From positions 4,375,552-4,439,551 of the forward strand of contig LR026961.1 in NCBI GenBank assembly GCA_900498135.1: a DNA stretch of 64,000 bases. The letters run 5' to 3'. Shown piece after piece: positions 8,605 to 18,275 of the stretch (positions within the stretch are counted from its first letter, which is position 1; every line of letters starts with the position of its first letter). The notes beneath the pieces are model-generated. The model saw nothing but the letters and a program-made list of their open reading frames with translations. It was not told the DNA's origin and ran no database searches. The stretch is from an uncultured Desulfatiglans sp. (GTDB taxonomy: Bacteria; Desulfobacterota; DSM-4660; Desulfatiglandales; Desulfatiglandaceae). The translations under genes and the position numbers were made by a program.

Positions 8605-9528
8605 TCAGACAGCCAGGGTCCCCGAAATGTCCGCCACCCTCCCAATCCCGTGATCGCGGCAGTAAAGCTCGATCCCTGCCACAATCTCGATCGATGCCCT
8701 CGGATCGACGAAATGGGCGGTCCCGACCTGCAGCGCTGTTGCGCCAGTGATCAGGAACTCGAGTGCATCCCTCGCCCCCATGATGCCGCCCATCCCCATC
8801 ACCGGGATATGGACGGCCCGAACCGTCTGATAAAGCATATAAAGCGCGACAGGCTTGATCGCCGGGCCGGAAAGGCCGCCGGAGACATTCCCCAGCAGCG
8901 GCCGCCGGGTTCCGACATCCACCGCCATTCCGGTCAGGGTGTTGATGAGGGAAAGCGCGTCGGCCCCCGCTGCCTCGACCGCCCTGGCGATGACGCGGAT
9001 GTCGGTGACATTCGGTGACAGCTTGACGATGACGGGCTTGTCAGCATGGCGCACAACGCTCTCGGTCACCTTCGCAGCCGCGAGCGGGTCCGTGCCGAAG
9101 GCCAGGCCGCCGCACTCGACGTTCGGGCAGCTGATGTTCACCTCCAGGGCATCGACCGCGTCGACCCCCCGCAAGGCCTTTGCCAGGGCGCCGTATTCCG
9201 CCGACCTGTGCCCGTAGATGTTGACGATGACCGTCGTGTCGAGGGCCTCCAGCAGGGGGACCTTCTCGGCCAGGAAACGGTCGAGCCCGCAATTGGCGAG
9301 CCCGATGGCGTTGAGCATGCCGCAGGGCGTCTCGACGACCCGGGGGGGCGGGTTGCCCTCCCTCGGCTTCAAAGACAACCCCTTGACCACGATGCCTCCA
9401 AGAAGGGACGGATCGACCAGCTCCGCGTATTCTTCACCATAGCCATAGGTCCCGGAGGCCGCCACCACAGGATTCTTGAGCTGCAGCGGACCCAGCGAGA
9501 CCCGCATGTCGACCGGTTCAGCGCCCAT
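8605..9528 (-). CDS. pyrD: Dihydroorotate dehydrogenase catalytic subunit, class 1B
   Basis: A 307-residue TIM-barrel flavoprotein converting dihydroorotate to orotate in pyrimidine synthesis. Class 1 features: catalytic Cys in NISCPNVECGG (about 133-143), FMN-site motifs VVKGLSLKPREGNPPPR and NAIGLANCG, and the phosphate-binding GMGGIMGARDALEFL near the C-terminus. It is class 1B (NAD-linked) because pyrK lies directly upstream, overlapping its start by 11 bp, for an alpha2beta2 complex. The ATG at 9528 is used; an internal ATG at residue 8 (MRVSLGPL) is possible. Confidence 0.95.
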   Translation of the reverse strand: MGAEPVDMRVSLGPLQLKNPVVAASGTYGYGEEYAELVDPSLLGGIVVKGLSLKPREGNPPPRVVETPCGMLNAIGLANCGLDRFLAEKVPLLEALDTTVIVNIYGHRSAEYGALAKALRGVDAVDALEVNISCPNVECGGLAFGTDPLAAAKVTESVVRHADKPVIVKLSPNVTDIRVIARAVEAAGADALSLINTLTGMAVDVGTRRPLLGNVSGGLSGPAIKPVALYMLYQTVRAVHIPVMGMGGIMGARDALEFLITGATALQVGTAHFVDPRASIEIVAGIELYCRDHGIGRVADISGTLAV

Positions 9529-10315
9529 GCGATCGCCCCCAGTCCACTTCTTCTGCGTCGAAAACAGGCCCCTCCCGGCAGACCCTCAGATATCCACCGC
9601 CGGCGCCGGCCGATGCCGCGACGACGCACCCCTGGCACGCGCCCACACCGCAGGCCATCCGGGCCTCGAGGGAGACCTGGCAGGAGACATGCGCCTCCGC
9701 GGCCAGACGCGCAACCTCCCGGAGCATCGGCTGCGGCCCGCAGGCGCAGATCAGGCCGGGGGGCTTCTCTTTTCGGCCGAGGCGCTCCTCGAGCAGGTCT
9801 GTGACCAGGCCCCTCCGGCCGGAGCTTCCGTCATCCGTAATGACACGGATCACCCCGTCAGGCGGCACAAGGGCATCCAGTGGCACAAGCTCCGCGGCCG
9901 TCCTGCACCCGATCAGACATTCGCACGGGCGGCGGTTCAGGGACTGCATCAGGCTCACGAGCGGCGCGATCCCGATCCCGCCCGCCACGGCGACGACCGC
10001 TCCACCGTCCTCCGGCGGGTTGAACCCGCGGCCCAGAGGGCCGAGGCACGGGAGGTCGACCCCCTCCCCCAGACGCGCGAGCAGGGCCGTCCCGCGTCCC
10101 ACGATCCGGTAGAGGATCAGGAGCGTATCCTCGTCCTTACGCCCGCAGATGGAAAAGGGCCTTCGTAGCAGCGGATCAACCCCCTCACCGAGGCCGAGCA
10201 TGACGAACTGCCCGGGGCGCGCCGAGTCAAGGATCGCAGGGGCCTCGAGGCCCATCAGGAAGAGGTCTTTCGCAACCGCTTCGTTGAAACGAACGGCCGC
10301 GCGCATGTCGATCAT
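9518..10315 (-). CDS. pyrK: Dihydroorotate dehydrogenase electron-transfer subunit
   Basis: About 265 residues of the ferredoxin-NADP reductase fold: FAD motif RRPFSICG, NAD-binding AVAGGIGIAPLVSLMQSL and the C-terminal [2Fe-2S] motif ARMACGVGACQGCVV followed by RVCREGPVF (four Cys). It passes electrons from PyrD FMN to NAD. The start is placed at MIDMRAAV (ATG 10315) because longer forms add a poorly conserved N-terminus; ATG 10306 is the alternative. It overlaps pyrD by 11 bp, indicating coupled translation of the pyrK-pyrD pair. Confidence 0.93.
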   Translation of the reverse strand: MIDMRAAVRFNEAVAKDLFLMGLEAPAILDSARPGQFVMLGLGEGVDPLLRRPFSICGRKDEDTLLILYRIVGRGTALLARLGEGVDLPCLGPLGRGFNPPEDGGAVVAVAGGIGIAPLVSLMQSLNRRPCECLIGCRTAAELVPLDALVPPDGVIRVITDDGSSGRRGLVTDLLEERLGRKEKPPGLICACGPQPMLREVARLAAEAHVSCQVSLEARMACGVGACQGCVVAASAGAGGGYLRVCREGPVFDAEEVDWGRSHGR

Positions 10316-10662
10316 CTTGTCATCTCCAGAGCCCTGCCGCATATCGCGCCTCAAAGGCAAACCTCTCCTTCTGTGGCCGATATGCTGGAATCACCCCTCG
10401 CCTCTCATGTGGAATAACCGCTCGCCTCTCATCTTGATCCTCGCTTCGGTGGTTCGATGCGGCGCCGGCAGAGCCCTAAGGCCAAACCGCCGCCCTGATC
10501 CCCTCAGCCCCTCTTTCCACCGGTTGCCATCCGGGAAGGATCTTTTCTGAAGCTCCAGCGAGGCGGATCTTTCAGGAAAACAAGCGGAACCTGCTTGGAA
10601 ATCAAGCCTTATTCTGCTATGCTTCGCGTGCTCAGCCCCAGCGCTTTGCGGTGGGTCCCGGG

Positions 10663-10766
10663 TTGCCCATATCAAGGAAATCCAGCGCTTGCGCGGAGGC
10701 GACCTGGAGGTCGACGCACAAGCGAACGCGCTGATCGGCTGGACAAGGCCCTTTCCGGATGGAAAT
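10663..10766 (-). mobile_element. MITE-like element, copy 2 (partial, reverse orientation)
   Basis: About 104 bp matching the reverse complement of the 6192/31657 element, from the inner ATATCAAGGAAATC segment through GCGCGGAGGCGACCTGG to the terminal TTTCCGGATGGAAA. The outer part of the other end is lost or decayed. It ends 14 bp before the start of the solute-binding protein gene, so it forms part of that gene's leader. A half-similar stretch (CCATCCGGGAAGGATCTTTT) at about 10527 may belong to another decayed end. Confidence 0.75.
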
Positions 10767-10780
10767 CACCATAGCACGAG

Positions 10781-11782
10781 ATGCCGATGGGAAGAAGAAA
10801 AATGCCGTTTCTCCTCCTTGCAGCCCTCCTTTGGGCCCTGCCGGTATGGGCCGCGGAACCCGCTCCCCTCAAGAAGGCCGCCTTCATCCCGCAGTGGGTG
10901 CCTCAGGCCCAGTTCGCCGGCTACTACATGGCGCTCGAAAAAGGCTTCTACCGGGCGCACGGCATCGATCTCACCATCATCTCCGGCGGACCCGCAAACC
11001 CGCCGGCCGATTGCCTCACCAGCGGGCAGGCCCAGTTCGCCACCCTCTGGCTCTGCACCGGACTCGAGATGCGCGACAGCGGCATCCCTGTCGTAAACAT
11101 CGCCCAGATGGTCCAACGCTCCGCCCTCATGCTGGTCGCCAAGAAGTCGAGCGGCATCCGGACCATTCAGGACCTGCAGGGCAGAAAGGTCGGGGTCTGG
11201 GGGCCGATCTTCCAGCTTCAGCCAAGGGCCCTCTTCAAAAAGCTCGGTCTGGACGTCCAATTCATCCGCCAGTCGTACTCCGTGAATCTGTTCCTGCGGG
11301 ACGGTGTGGATGCAGCCTCGGCCATGTGGTACAACGAATACCACACGATCATCAACGCCGGCCTCAATCCCGACGAACTCGTGCCCTTCTTCTTCCATGA
11401 ATACGGGCTGAATTTCCCGGAGGACGGCATCTACGTCCTGGAGCACACCTTGCAGGAGGATCCGGCGCTCTGCTGCGCGTTCATGAAGGCGTCGATCGAG
11501 GGCTGGCTCTACGCCTTCGACCACGTGGAAGAGACGCTCGACGTGGTCATGAAGAACCTGAAGGACGCCCACATTCCTGCCACCCGGGTGCACCAGAAAT
11601 GGATGCTGGAGCGGATGCACGACCTCATGCGGCCCGCCTCCGGCGCCTGGTCCGAAACGGGCCTCCTCCTCAGGGCCGATTATCAGCGTGCAGCCGAAAT
11701 GATGCAGAAAGAGGGCTTCATCGACGCCGTCCCCGAATTCACCTCCTTCCACAAGGATTGCACCCCCGATGCCGCGCCATAA
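10781..11782 (+). CDS. Solute-binding protein, NMT1/SsuA/ThiY-like
   Basis: A 333-residue periplasmic binding protein. The signal peptide has an RRK n-region and core FLLLAALLWALPVWA, cleaved near WA-AEP. The mature part starts AAFIPQWVPQAQFAGYYMALEKGFYRAHGIDL, a hallmark of the NMT1/THI5 family that binds nitrate-, sulfonate- or pyrimidine-type ligands. No permease or ATPase is nearby. Instead its end overlaps by 14 bp a membrane dCache-SpoIIE phosphatase, so a sensory rather than transport role is likely (inference). An alternative ATG at 10802 follows GGGAAGAAG. Ligand unknown. Confidence 0.82.
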   Translation: MPMGRRKMPFLLLAALLWALPVWAAEPAPLKKAAFIPQWVPQAQFAGYYMALEKGFYRAHGIDLTIISGGPANPPADCLTSGQAQFATLWLCTGLEMRDSGIPVVNIAQMVQRSALMLVAKKSSGIRTIQDLQGRKVGVWGPIFQLQPRALFKKLGLDVQFIRQSYSVNLFLRDGVDAASAMWYNEYHTIINAGLNPDELVPFFFHEYGLNFPEDGIYVLEHTLQEDPALCCAFMKASIEGWLYAFDHVEETLDVVMKNLKDAHIPATRVHQKWMLERMHDLMRPASGAWSETGLLLRADYQRAAEMMQKEGFIDAVPEFTSFHKDCTPDAAP

Positions 11783-13715
11783 AGGAATCGCCTTCAAGCT
11801 GGTCTGTCTCATCCTGCTCAGTTGCTGCGTGATCTTCGGCCTGACCTTCTGGTACAACTATGGCGTCTCCCGCCGGCTCATCGCGAAGAACATCGAAAAA
11901 AACGCGGCCGAACTTATGATCGCCACGACCAACCAACTCGACCGCGTCCTCGCGGCCGTGGAAAAAGTCCCCCAGAATCTTGCGTTCTTCCTGGAAAGCG
12001 CCCCGTGCGACGGCGGCCAGATGATGGACATCCTGAAGGCCCTGGTCGAAAACAACCCCGAGATCTATGGCGCCGCCATCGCCTTCGAACCCTACAGCTA
12101 CAACCGGAACACCCTGGCCTTCGCCCCCTACTACTTCAAAAGCTCCGACGGGGTCGTATTCCGATACCTGCCTTCCGAGTATTTTCACAGCGACTGGTAT
12201 CAGATCCCGCACGAACTGCAACGCCCCATCTGGAGCGAACCGTACTACGACGAGGGGGGCGGCGACATCATCATGGCTACCTACTCCGTGCCCTTCTACC
12301 GGGAGGTGCTGGGAAAGCGCCGGATCATGGGCATCGTCACCGCCGACATCTCCCTTGATTGGCTGCAGAAGATCGTGGGGGGCATCCAGATCGCCGAAAC
12401 CGGCTACGCCTTCCTGCTCTCCAAGAACGGGACGTTCGTGACCCACCCGCGACGCGATCTGATCATGAACGAAACCATCTTCAGCCTGGCCGAGGCGCGC
12501 AGCGACCCGGAGCTGAGGGAGGTCGGACGTTCGATGATCGATGAGCAGTCCGGCTACACGCCGTTCTTCTGCACCATGACGAACAAGGCCTGTTGGATGG
12601 GCTACTCGCCGCTCGCATCCAGCGGCTGGTCGCTGGCGGTCCTCTTTCCCCAGAACGAACTGATGGCCGACATCGTCTCCTTGAACCGCACGGTGTGGAC
12701 GCTGGTCCTGGCGGGCTTTCTGGTGCTCCTTTTCGTCATTGCGGGAATCGCCCGTTCGATTACGCGCCCGCTCCGGTCCCTCACGTCGGCCGCCCGGGAC
12801 ATCGCCGGCGGCAACCTGGACGCCCCTCTGCCTGAAAAGCGGTCAGGCGATGAGGTCGGACATCTGGCCGACTCCTTCGCCTATATGCAGCAGGCGCTCA
12901 AACAGTACATCCAGGACCTCACCGAGACCACGGCGGCCAAGGAAAAGATCGAAAGCGAACTCCGCATCGCGCACGAGATCCAGATGGGCATCCTTCCCAA
13001 GGTCTTCCCGCCCTTTCCGGACCACAGCGAGTTCGAGATCTGCGCCGCGCTGGAGCCCGCCAAGGAGGTTGGCGGCGATCTGTACGACTTCTTTTTCCTG
13101 GACGAGCGGCATCTCTGCTTCACCGTCGGCGATGTCAGCGGCAAGGGCGTTCCGGCTTCCCTCTTCATGGCCATCACGCAGACCCTGGTCAAAACCAAGG
13201 CCACCCAGGGGCTCGCCCCCCATGTGGTGCTGGGACGAGTCAACCGCGACCTGTCGCTCGACAACCCCTCCCTCATGTTCGTCACCCTCTTTCTCGGCAT
13301 CCTGGATATCGAGACAGGGGAGATCACCTACGCGAACGGCGGCCATAACCCGCCCTATGTCATGCGCAGCGACGGCTCCGTCACGCAGCTGCCGGGGACG
13401 GACGGCATGGCCCTCGGGGTCATGGAAGACTTCGTTTTCCGCTCGAAAAGCGTCCGGCTGGGCCCCGGAGAGATGTTGTTCCTTTACACGGACGGCGTGA
13501 CGGAGGCGGTGGACGTGAACGAGACGCTGTATTCGGAGGCGCGCCTCGAACAGAAATTGAAGGAAGTAGAAGAAATGCCGATCGATCAGATGGTCCGGAC
13601 GATCATGACAAGCGTGCACACCTTCGCCGGGAAGGCCCCCCAGGCCGACGACATCACCATCCTCGTCCTGCGCTTCAAGGGATTGGGGCAAAAGGGGGCA
13701 GGCGGCGAGGCCTGA
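11769..13715 (+). CDS. Membrane sensor serine phosphatase: dCache-HAMP-SpoIIE
   Basis: 648 residues. One membrane span near residues 8-28, a periplasmic dCache-like sensor (about 30-300; ATYSVPFYRE, DWLQKIVGGIQIAETGYAFLL), a second span (about 303-323; LVLAGFLVLLFVIAGIA), HAMP (SITRPLRSLTSAARDIAGGNLD), a short coiled coil, then a PP2C/SpoIIE domain (about 400-645) with motifs AKEVGGDLYDFF, VGDVSGKGVPASLFMA, TYANGGHNPP and FLYTDGVTEA that hold the metal-binding aspartates. Proteins of this type dephosphorylate anti-sigma-factor antagonists in partner-switching pathways. No such partner lies in this window. Translational coupling to the binding-protein gene suggests the two form one sensing unit. 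Confidence 0.9.
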   Translation: MPRHKGIAFKLVCLILLSCCVIFGLTFWYNYGVSRRLIAKNIEKNAAELMIATTNQLDRVLAAVEKVPQNLAFFLESAPCDGGQMMDILKALVENNPEIYGAAIAFEPYSYNRNTLAFAPYYFKSSDGVVFRYLPSEYFHSDWYQIPHELQRPIWSEPYYDEGGGDIIMATYSVPFYREVLGKRRIMGIVTADISLDWLQKIVGGIQIAETGYAFLLSKNGTFVTHPRRDLIMNETIFSLAEARSDPELREVGRSMIDEQSGYTPFFCTMTNKACWMGYSPLASSGWSLAVLFPQNELMADIVSLNRTVWTLVLAGFLVLLFVIAGIARSITRPLRSLTSAARDIAGGNLDAPLPEKRSGDEVGHLADSFAYMQQALKQYIQDLTETTAAKEKIESELRIAHEIQMGILPKVFPPFPDHSEFEICAALEPAKEVGGDLYDFFFLDERHLCFTVGDVSGKGVPASLFMAITQTLVKTKATQGLAPHVVLGRVNRDLSLDNPSLMFVTLFLGILDIETGEITYANGGHNPPYVMRSDGSVTQLPGTDGMALGVMEDFVFRSKSVRLGPGEMLFLYTDGVTEAVDVNETLYSEARLEQKLKEVEEMPIDQMVRTIMTSVHTFAGKAPQADDITILVLRFKGLGQKGAGGEA

Positions 13716-13739
13716 GCCGGCGGCCGAACATTCATCCGG

Positions 13740-16454
13740 CTATTCGATGAAAACCGGCTCCCGTAAAATCCGCTCGATGGCCGCTTCGGCCCTCAGAGCC
13801 AGTTCGAGATGGGTTTCCCGCAGATTGGCCACCTGGCGCAGGTGATCCGCTGTCCGCATGATCAGGGAGGCCATGTCCCCTTCATCGATTGCCACCCACC
13901 GCAGGAGCTCCTCCCACGGGACCCCGCGCGCCCAGAGATACAGGGCCGCGGCCGGCCAGAAGAGGATCGGAGGGTTCGCGAAGCCCCGCCGCGCCTTCAG
14001 CTCCCGGATGGGATCGATGAGGTCGAGGATCCGGTCGAAGAGCGCCTCCACCCGGTCCAGCCCGATGCCACCGCCCAGCCGAAGCTCCACCTCTTGCACC
14101 CGGTCCCACACGAACGGCGCAAGCGCCCCGGCCAGCAGCTCCGGAGTCACCTCTTCGAGTCCTCTCCTGCGGATCAGTTCGGCAATGAGCAGGGGTTGGT
14201 CGAGCCGCAGCTTGGAGGCCCATTCCCCGTCCGGCGTAAGCCGGTTCGCGGCATCCACGAAGCCAGTTTCCTTGAGGAACCGCAGATGGCGGTTGAAGCT
14301 GAGCCAGAGCCCCCCCTCCATCTCTTCCATGTGCACCGCCAAGGCCTCGAGCTCCCTCAAAAGCTGCCGGATAGGGCCCTTTTTCTCCCGGTGGCAGGCC
14401 TTGCGGTGTTCGCAGCGCTCGCAGGGCAGCGCGCGCAGCTTTTCCCGAATCCTCTCGAGTTCCTCCCCTCCCAGGTCCGCGTCCGAGACCTCCACGTTCA
14501 GGACGGGCAGGTCCTCCGTAGGGACCTCGGCAAAGAAGCGCGCGACCTCTTCCGGGTCGAAGGCCTCGGGCAGTTCCACACGGTAGTCGTACAGGGTCTT
14601 GATCTGGTGAATCGGCACCTTGCGCAGGGGGATCCGCCCTTTGCGCGACCGCGGCAGGCGTTTGAGGTTGTAGGCGGCGCAGACGAGCTGCCGGTGTTCC
14701 CGCTGGGTCCGGAAAACGACATAGACCGCTCCGTTCTTGTGCAGGAAGAGGCGCCCCGGCTTCAAATAGGCCTGGTACAGGGCCGCCAGCGCCTCGTTCC
14801 GCACTAAACGGTCGAGTTTTCGGACATCCTTCTGAAGCTCCGCCGTCTTCTGGATGTTCTCGATGACAGCGAAGGGGTCCGATGTGTCGCAGCGCCCCTC
14901 CGGCAGGACCCGCCTGAGGCGCGAGACCATCGCATCCCAGCGCTGCTGGACACTCGATCCGAAGCGGGATTCCTGGAACGCCGCGAAGGATCGCTCGAGG
15001 AGGGTTTTGATCTCCTCCGGGCCATAGGAGAGGAGCAGGTTCAAGGTCATCGAGAAGTTGATGTGGATCTGGCTGACAAGCGGCTCCGGCGGGGCATCCT
15101 GGAGATCATAGATCAGCTGGGGGTCCAGGTGCCTTCCCGGGACGAGGAGGGCGAAGCCGATGAAGTCCTTCCCGCGCCGGCCGGCCCGGCCGATCATCTG
15201 GTGGAGATCGGTCGAGGTCAGATCGATGAACTCGCGGCCGTTGTACCGGTCGCTCTGGAGCAGAACCACCGTCCGCGCGGGGAAATTGACGCCCGCCGCC
15301 ACGGTCGAGGTGGAAAAGATGGCATCGAGCCAGCCCCGGTTCATCATCTTTTCGACGAGCAGCTTCCAATAGGGGAGCTGCCCTCCGTGGTGCGAAGCGA
15401 CGCGCGACTCCACGAGGGAGCCCATCTGACGGTGCCCGCGCAGGTGGGGGTATTGCGCGAGAAAGGCCTCGATCTCCGCCTCCATCTCCGAACGTGTGTC
15501 CTCCGCGTGTTCGACCGGCGGACAGGTCAGGATGGCCCGGTCGCAATCCGCCCGCGATTTCAGGAAGAAGATCGCCGGGAGCAGACGGTACTCCCGCAGC
15601 GCGGAGATGACCGCCCCGAAATCCATCCGGCCGCTGTCTCTGCGTCCTTTGGCCCCCGGCGACTGCATGAACTTCCTGATCCGCGGGCTCAGCCCCTTGG
15701 CCCCGCCAAGCGGCCCGATGAAGGAATCCGGGAAGAGAAAGAGCATCTCGAGCGGCACGGGGCGGTCGGCGGCCCGCACGACCCGATTCTCCGACTGCCG
15801 CACCTCTTTCAGCCAGGCGCAGACCTCCCGGGCGTTCGACACGGTGGCCGAGAGGAGCAGGAGCCGCACCCGGGAGGGGAGGTAGATCAGGACCTCCTCC
15901 CAAACGACGCCCCGGTCGGGGTCGCTAAGGTAGTGGGCCTCGTCCAGAACGACCAGGTCGGCCCGCACCTGGGTGCCTTCGTGCATGGCGTCGTAGAGCT
16001 GGTTGCGAAGGATCTCCGTCGTCCCGACGATCACGGAGGCATCGGCGTTCTCCTTGCGGTCCCCCGTCAGGATGCCGCAGTTCGAGCCCCCGAACTCCTG
16101 GATGAACTCCTGGTAGATGGCATTCGAAAGGGCCTTGAGGGGAGAGGCATACCAGGTGCGGCGGCCCTCGGCCAGGGCGGCGTGAATCGCCTGGACGGCG
16201 ATCCAGGTCTTGCCGGCGCCCGTGGGAGCGCTCACCAGAACATCATAATCACGGATCAGCGCGAGGGCCTCCAACTGGAAGGGGTCCGGCTGGAACGGGG
16301 CCGGCTCGGGCACACCGATCTTCGCGAACACGGGCCTCAGGCTCTTGTCCAAACGGGTGCGCAGCGCGGGCGGGGTCCTTTTCTCCCGGACCGTCCGCGC
16401 GGGAGGTCGTCCCTTTCGAGGAGGACGTCTCCGATATGGTCTTTTCCTTTCCAT
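13740..16454 (-). CDS. Ski2-like DExH-box RNA helicase
   Basis: A helicase of about 904 residues. After a basic proline-rich N-terminus it shows PFQLEALALI (Q-like), Walker A SAPTGAGKT, DExH-box VVLDEAHYL, SAT (LLLLSATVSNA) and motifs V/VI STSTVAAGVNFPARTVVL and QMIGRAGRRG. This is the Ski2/Mtr4 superfamily pattern. The C-terminal region has a four-Cys cluster (LPCERCEHRKACHREKKG, about residue 683) of unknown function. GTG 16457 and ATG 16454 are adjacent; I use the ATG. It lies 37 bp after the acyl-CoA dehydrogenase gene on the same strand, probably co-transcribed. Role likely RNA processing or decay. Confidence 0.88.
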   Translation of the reverse strand: MERKRPYRRRPPRKGRPPARTVREKRTPPALRTRLDKSLRPVFAKIGVPEPAPFQPDPFQLEALALIRDYDVLVSAPTGAGKTWIAVQAIHAALAEGRRTWYASPLKALSNAIYQEFIQEFGGSNCGILTGDRKENADASVIVGTTEILRNQLYDAMHEGTQVRADLVVLDEAHYLSDPDRGVVWEEVLIYLPSRVRLLLLSATVSNAREVCAWLKEVRQSENRVVRAADRPVPLEMLFLFPDSFIGPLGGAKGLSPRIRKFMQSPGAKGRRDSGRMDFGAVISALREYRLLPAIFFLKSRADCDRAILTCPPVEHAEDTRSEMEAEIEAFLAQYPHLRGHRQMGSLVESRVASHHGGQLPYWKLLVEKMMNRGWLDAIFSTSTVAAGVNFPARTVVLLQSDRYNGREFIDLTSTDLHQMIGRAGRRGKDFIGFALLVPGRHLDPQLIYDLQDAPPEPLVSQIHINFSMTLNLLLSYGPEEIKTLLERSFAAFQESRFGSSVQQRWDAMVSRLRRVLPEGRCDTSDPFAVIENIQKTAELQKDVRKLDRLVRNEALAALYQAYLKPGRLFLHKNGAVYVVFRTQREHRQLVCAAYNLKRLPRSRKGRIPLRKVPIHQIKTLYDYRVELPEAFDPEEVARFFAEVPTEDLPVLNVEVSDADLGGEELERIREKLRALPCERCEHRKACHREKKGPIRQLLRELEALAVHMEEMEGGLWLSFNRHLRFLKETGFVDAANRLTPDGEWASKLRLDQPLLIAELIRRRGLEEVTPELLAGALAPFVWDRVQEVELRLGGGIGLDRVEALFDRILDLIDPIRELKARRGFANPPILFWPAAALYLWARGVPWEELLRWVAIDEGDMASLIMRTADHLRQVANLRETHLELALRAEAAIERILREPVFIE

Positions 16455-16491
16455 CACCTGCGCCGCACCCGTTCCCTCATTCGCGCGGATC

Positions 16492-18114
16492 TCAAGCCAC
16501 CAGTTCCGCCGCCACCAGATCCATGTCCCTCAGCATCCCCTGCAGGCACTCGGCCAGCGGCAGGGCCGAAAGCACCCCCATCAACGCGGGCAGAGGCTCG
16601 TCGCCCGCGCCCTGCGAGAGCCGAAGCCCTTTGGTATAAACGGTTTCGAGGGCCTCGCATACGAAGAGCCTCGCCGCCGCCTCCAGGTAATCCTTCGAGT
16701 ACCGCCGGTCGCCCGAATCCTCAGCGGCCTTCCGGCAGAGAGCGAAGGCCACCTCGCACCAGGTGATCATGTCCGCCAGCAGGAACATGACGATCTGGTG
16801 GCGCGTGAGCTTCGCCTTCCGGGCCCCGAGGATCAGTTCGTTCAGGACTTTCAAGGCATCGGACAACTGGGGGCCGCCGGTCGAAACAGGCAGCTCGAGC
16901 GCCCGGGCGGCCATTTGCTCATAGAAGCCGCCCTTCGAGCGCACCGTCTCCCGCATGCGGAACATGGAGATAATGCTGCGCTGGATCTCGCTCGTCCCCT
17001 CATAGATCGTCAGGATCTTCACATCGCGCTTGATCTTCTCGACCTCGTACTCCCGGATGTAGCCGTACCCCCCGAAGGCCTGGATGCCGTCGTTGGCCAT
17101 GGCGTCGCCGGCTTCCGTGGCGAAATACTTCGCGATGGAACCCTCGACCTGCAGATCCTCATCGACCGTGTCCAGACGCCGGCCGACCCACTCGATGTAG
17201 GCCCGAGCCGCCTCGAGCTGCACGGCGTGCGGAACGAGGAGCCGGTGGGTGTACCCCTGCTTTTCACAGAGCGGCCCGCCGAACTGAATGCGCTCCTTAG
17301 AGTAGCGGATCGCACGCTCGAGGGAAGCCATCCCGCCGCCAAGGCCGAAGGTCGCCACCATGAGGCGCGTATACCCGAAGACCTGATTGGCCTGCTTCAG
17401 CCCCTGTCCCTCGACGCCGCCGAGAAGATTCTCCACCGGGACGAACAGGTCTTCCAGGGTCAGAGGGCAGGTGTCGGAGGCCCGGATGCCGTGCTTGTCT
17501 TCGTGCTTACCCGGGACGAGCCCCTTCGCCCCGCCTTCCACGACAAAGAACGACGGCCCCTCGGGCGTGTCGGCGAGGATCGTGTAGAGATCCGCCACCC
17601 CGCCGTTCGTGATGAACTGCTTCTGGCCGTTCAGCCGGTAGCCGGTGATCTGGCCCGCATCGTCCAGCACCCGTTCGGCCTTCGTCTTCAACGCCTGGAC
17701 ATTGGACCCCGCATCGGGCTCGGTCACCCCATAGGCGACGATCAGGCCTTCCTCGGCGATCTTCGTGATGTACTTGGCCTTCTGCTCGGGCGTCCCTCCC
17801 ACCCGGATCGGGTCCATACCGAGGCAGATCGCCAGAAAGGAGGTCGCAATGGCCAGATCCATCCTGGCCATCCGCTCGCTCACGAGGGCGATCTCGGTGG
17901 CGCCGGCCCCCAGACCGCCGTATTCCTCGGGGATGAAGATCAGGTGAAGCGCTACCTCCGGCCCCAACATGAACCGGATGAGGTCCATGGGAAAGTCCCC
18001 GGCCTGATCCAGGGCCAGTCTCGTTTCGAGGGGGAGGCGCTCCCGCTCCAGTTTCGCGATGGTCTCCATCACCATGGACAGCGTTTCGGGGTCCATTTTC
18101 GATTGTTCTGTCAT
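16492..18114 (-). CDS. Acyl-CoA dehydrogenase
   Basis: A 540-residue FAD enzyme that oxidises acyl-CoA to enoyl-CoA. Signature segments: YGVTEPDAGSNVQALKTKA, ITNGGVADLYTILA, the ATFGLGGGMASLERAIRYSKERIQFGGPL helix, QAFGGYGYIREYEVEKIKRDVKILTIYEGTSEIQR with the usual catalytic Glu context. The C-terminal extension of about 130 residues is helical and longer than in the roughly 380-residue canonical enzymes. A GGAGG sits 8 nt before ATG 18114. Substrate not determinable; fatty- or aromatic-derived acyl-CoA fits the window. Confidence 0.9.
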   Translation of the reverse strand: MTEQSKMDPETLSMVMETIAKLERERLPLETRLALDQAGDFPMDLIRFMLGPEVALHLIFIPEEYGGLGAGATEIALVSERMARMDLAIATSFLAICLGMDPIRVGGTPEQKAKYITKIAEEGLIVAYGVTEPDAGSNVQALKTKAERVLDDAGQITGYRLNGQKQFITNGGVADLYTILADTPEGPSFFVVEGGAKGLVPGKHEDKHGIRASDTCPLTLEDLFVPVENLLGGVEGQGLKQANQVFGYTRLMVATFGLGGGMASLERAIRYSKERIQFGGPLCEKQGYTHRLLVPHAVQLEAARAYIEWVGRRLDTVDEDLQVEGSIAKYFATEAGDAMANDGIQAFGGYGYIREYEVEKIKRDVKILTIYEGTSEIQRSIISMFRMRETVRSKGGFYEQMAARALELPVSTGGPQLSDALKVLNELILGARKAKLTRHQIVMFLLADMITWCEVAFALCRKAAEDSGDRRYSKDYLEAAARLFVCEALETVYTKGLRLSQGAGDEPLPALMGVLSALPLAECLQGMLRDMDLVAAELVA

Positions 18115-18275
18115 GCAACAGCCTCCTTCAAGGATTTCGATATCAAAACTTGCGCCCTTTCCCGAACCACCTGCCGGGCAAAGGTGAATGCCGGAATCTC
18201 ATCCGTCCCCGGGCGGTTCCGTGTCACGGATTCGGATCACCTGGCCACGGATCCTCCCCTGAAAGCGCCTGAGAA

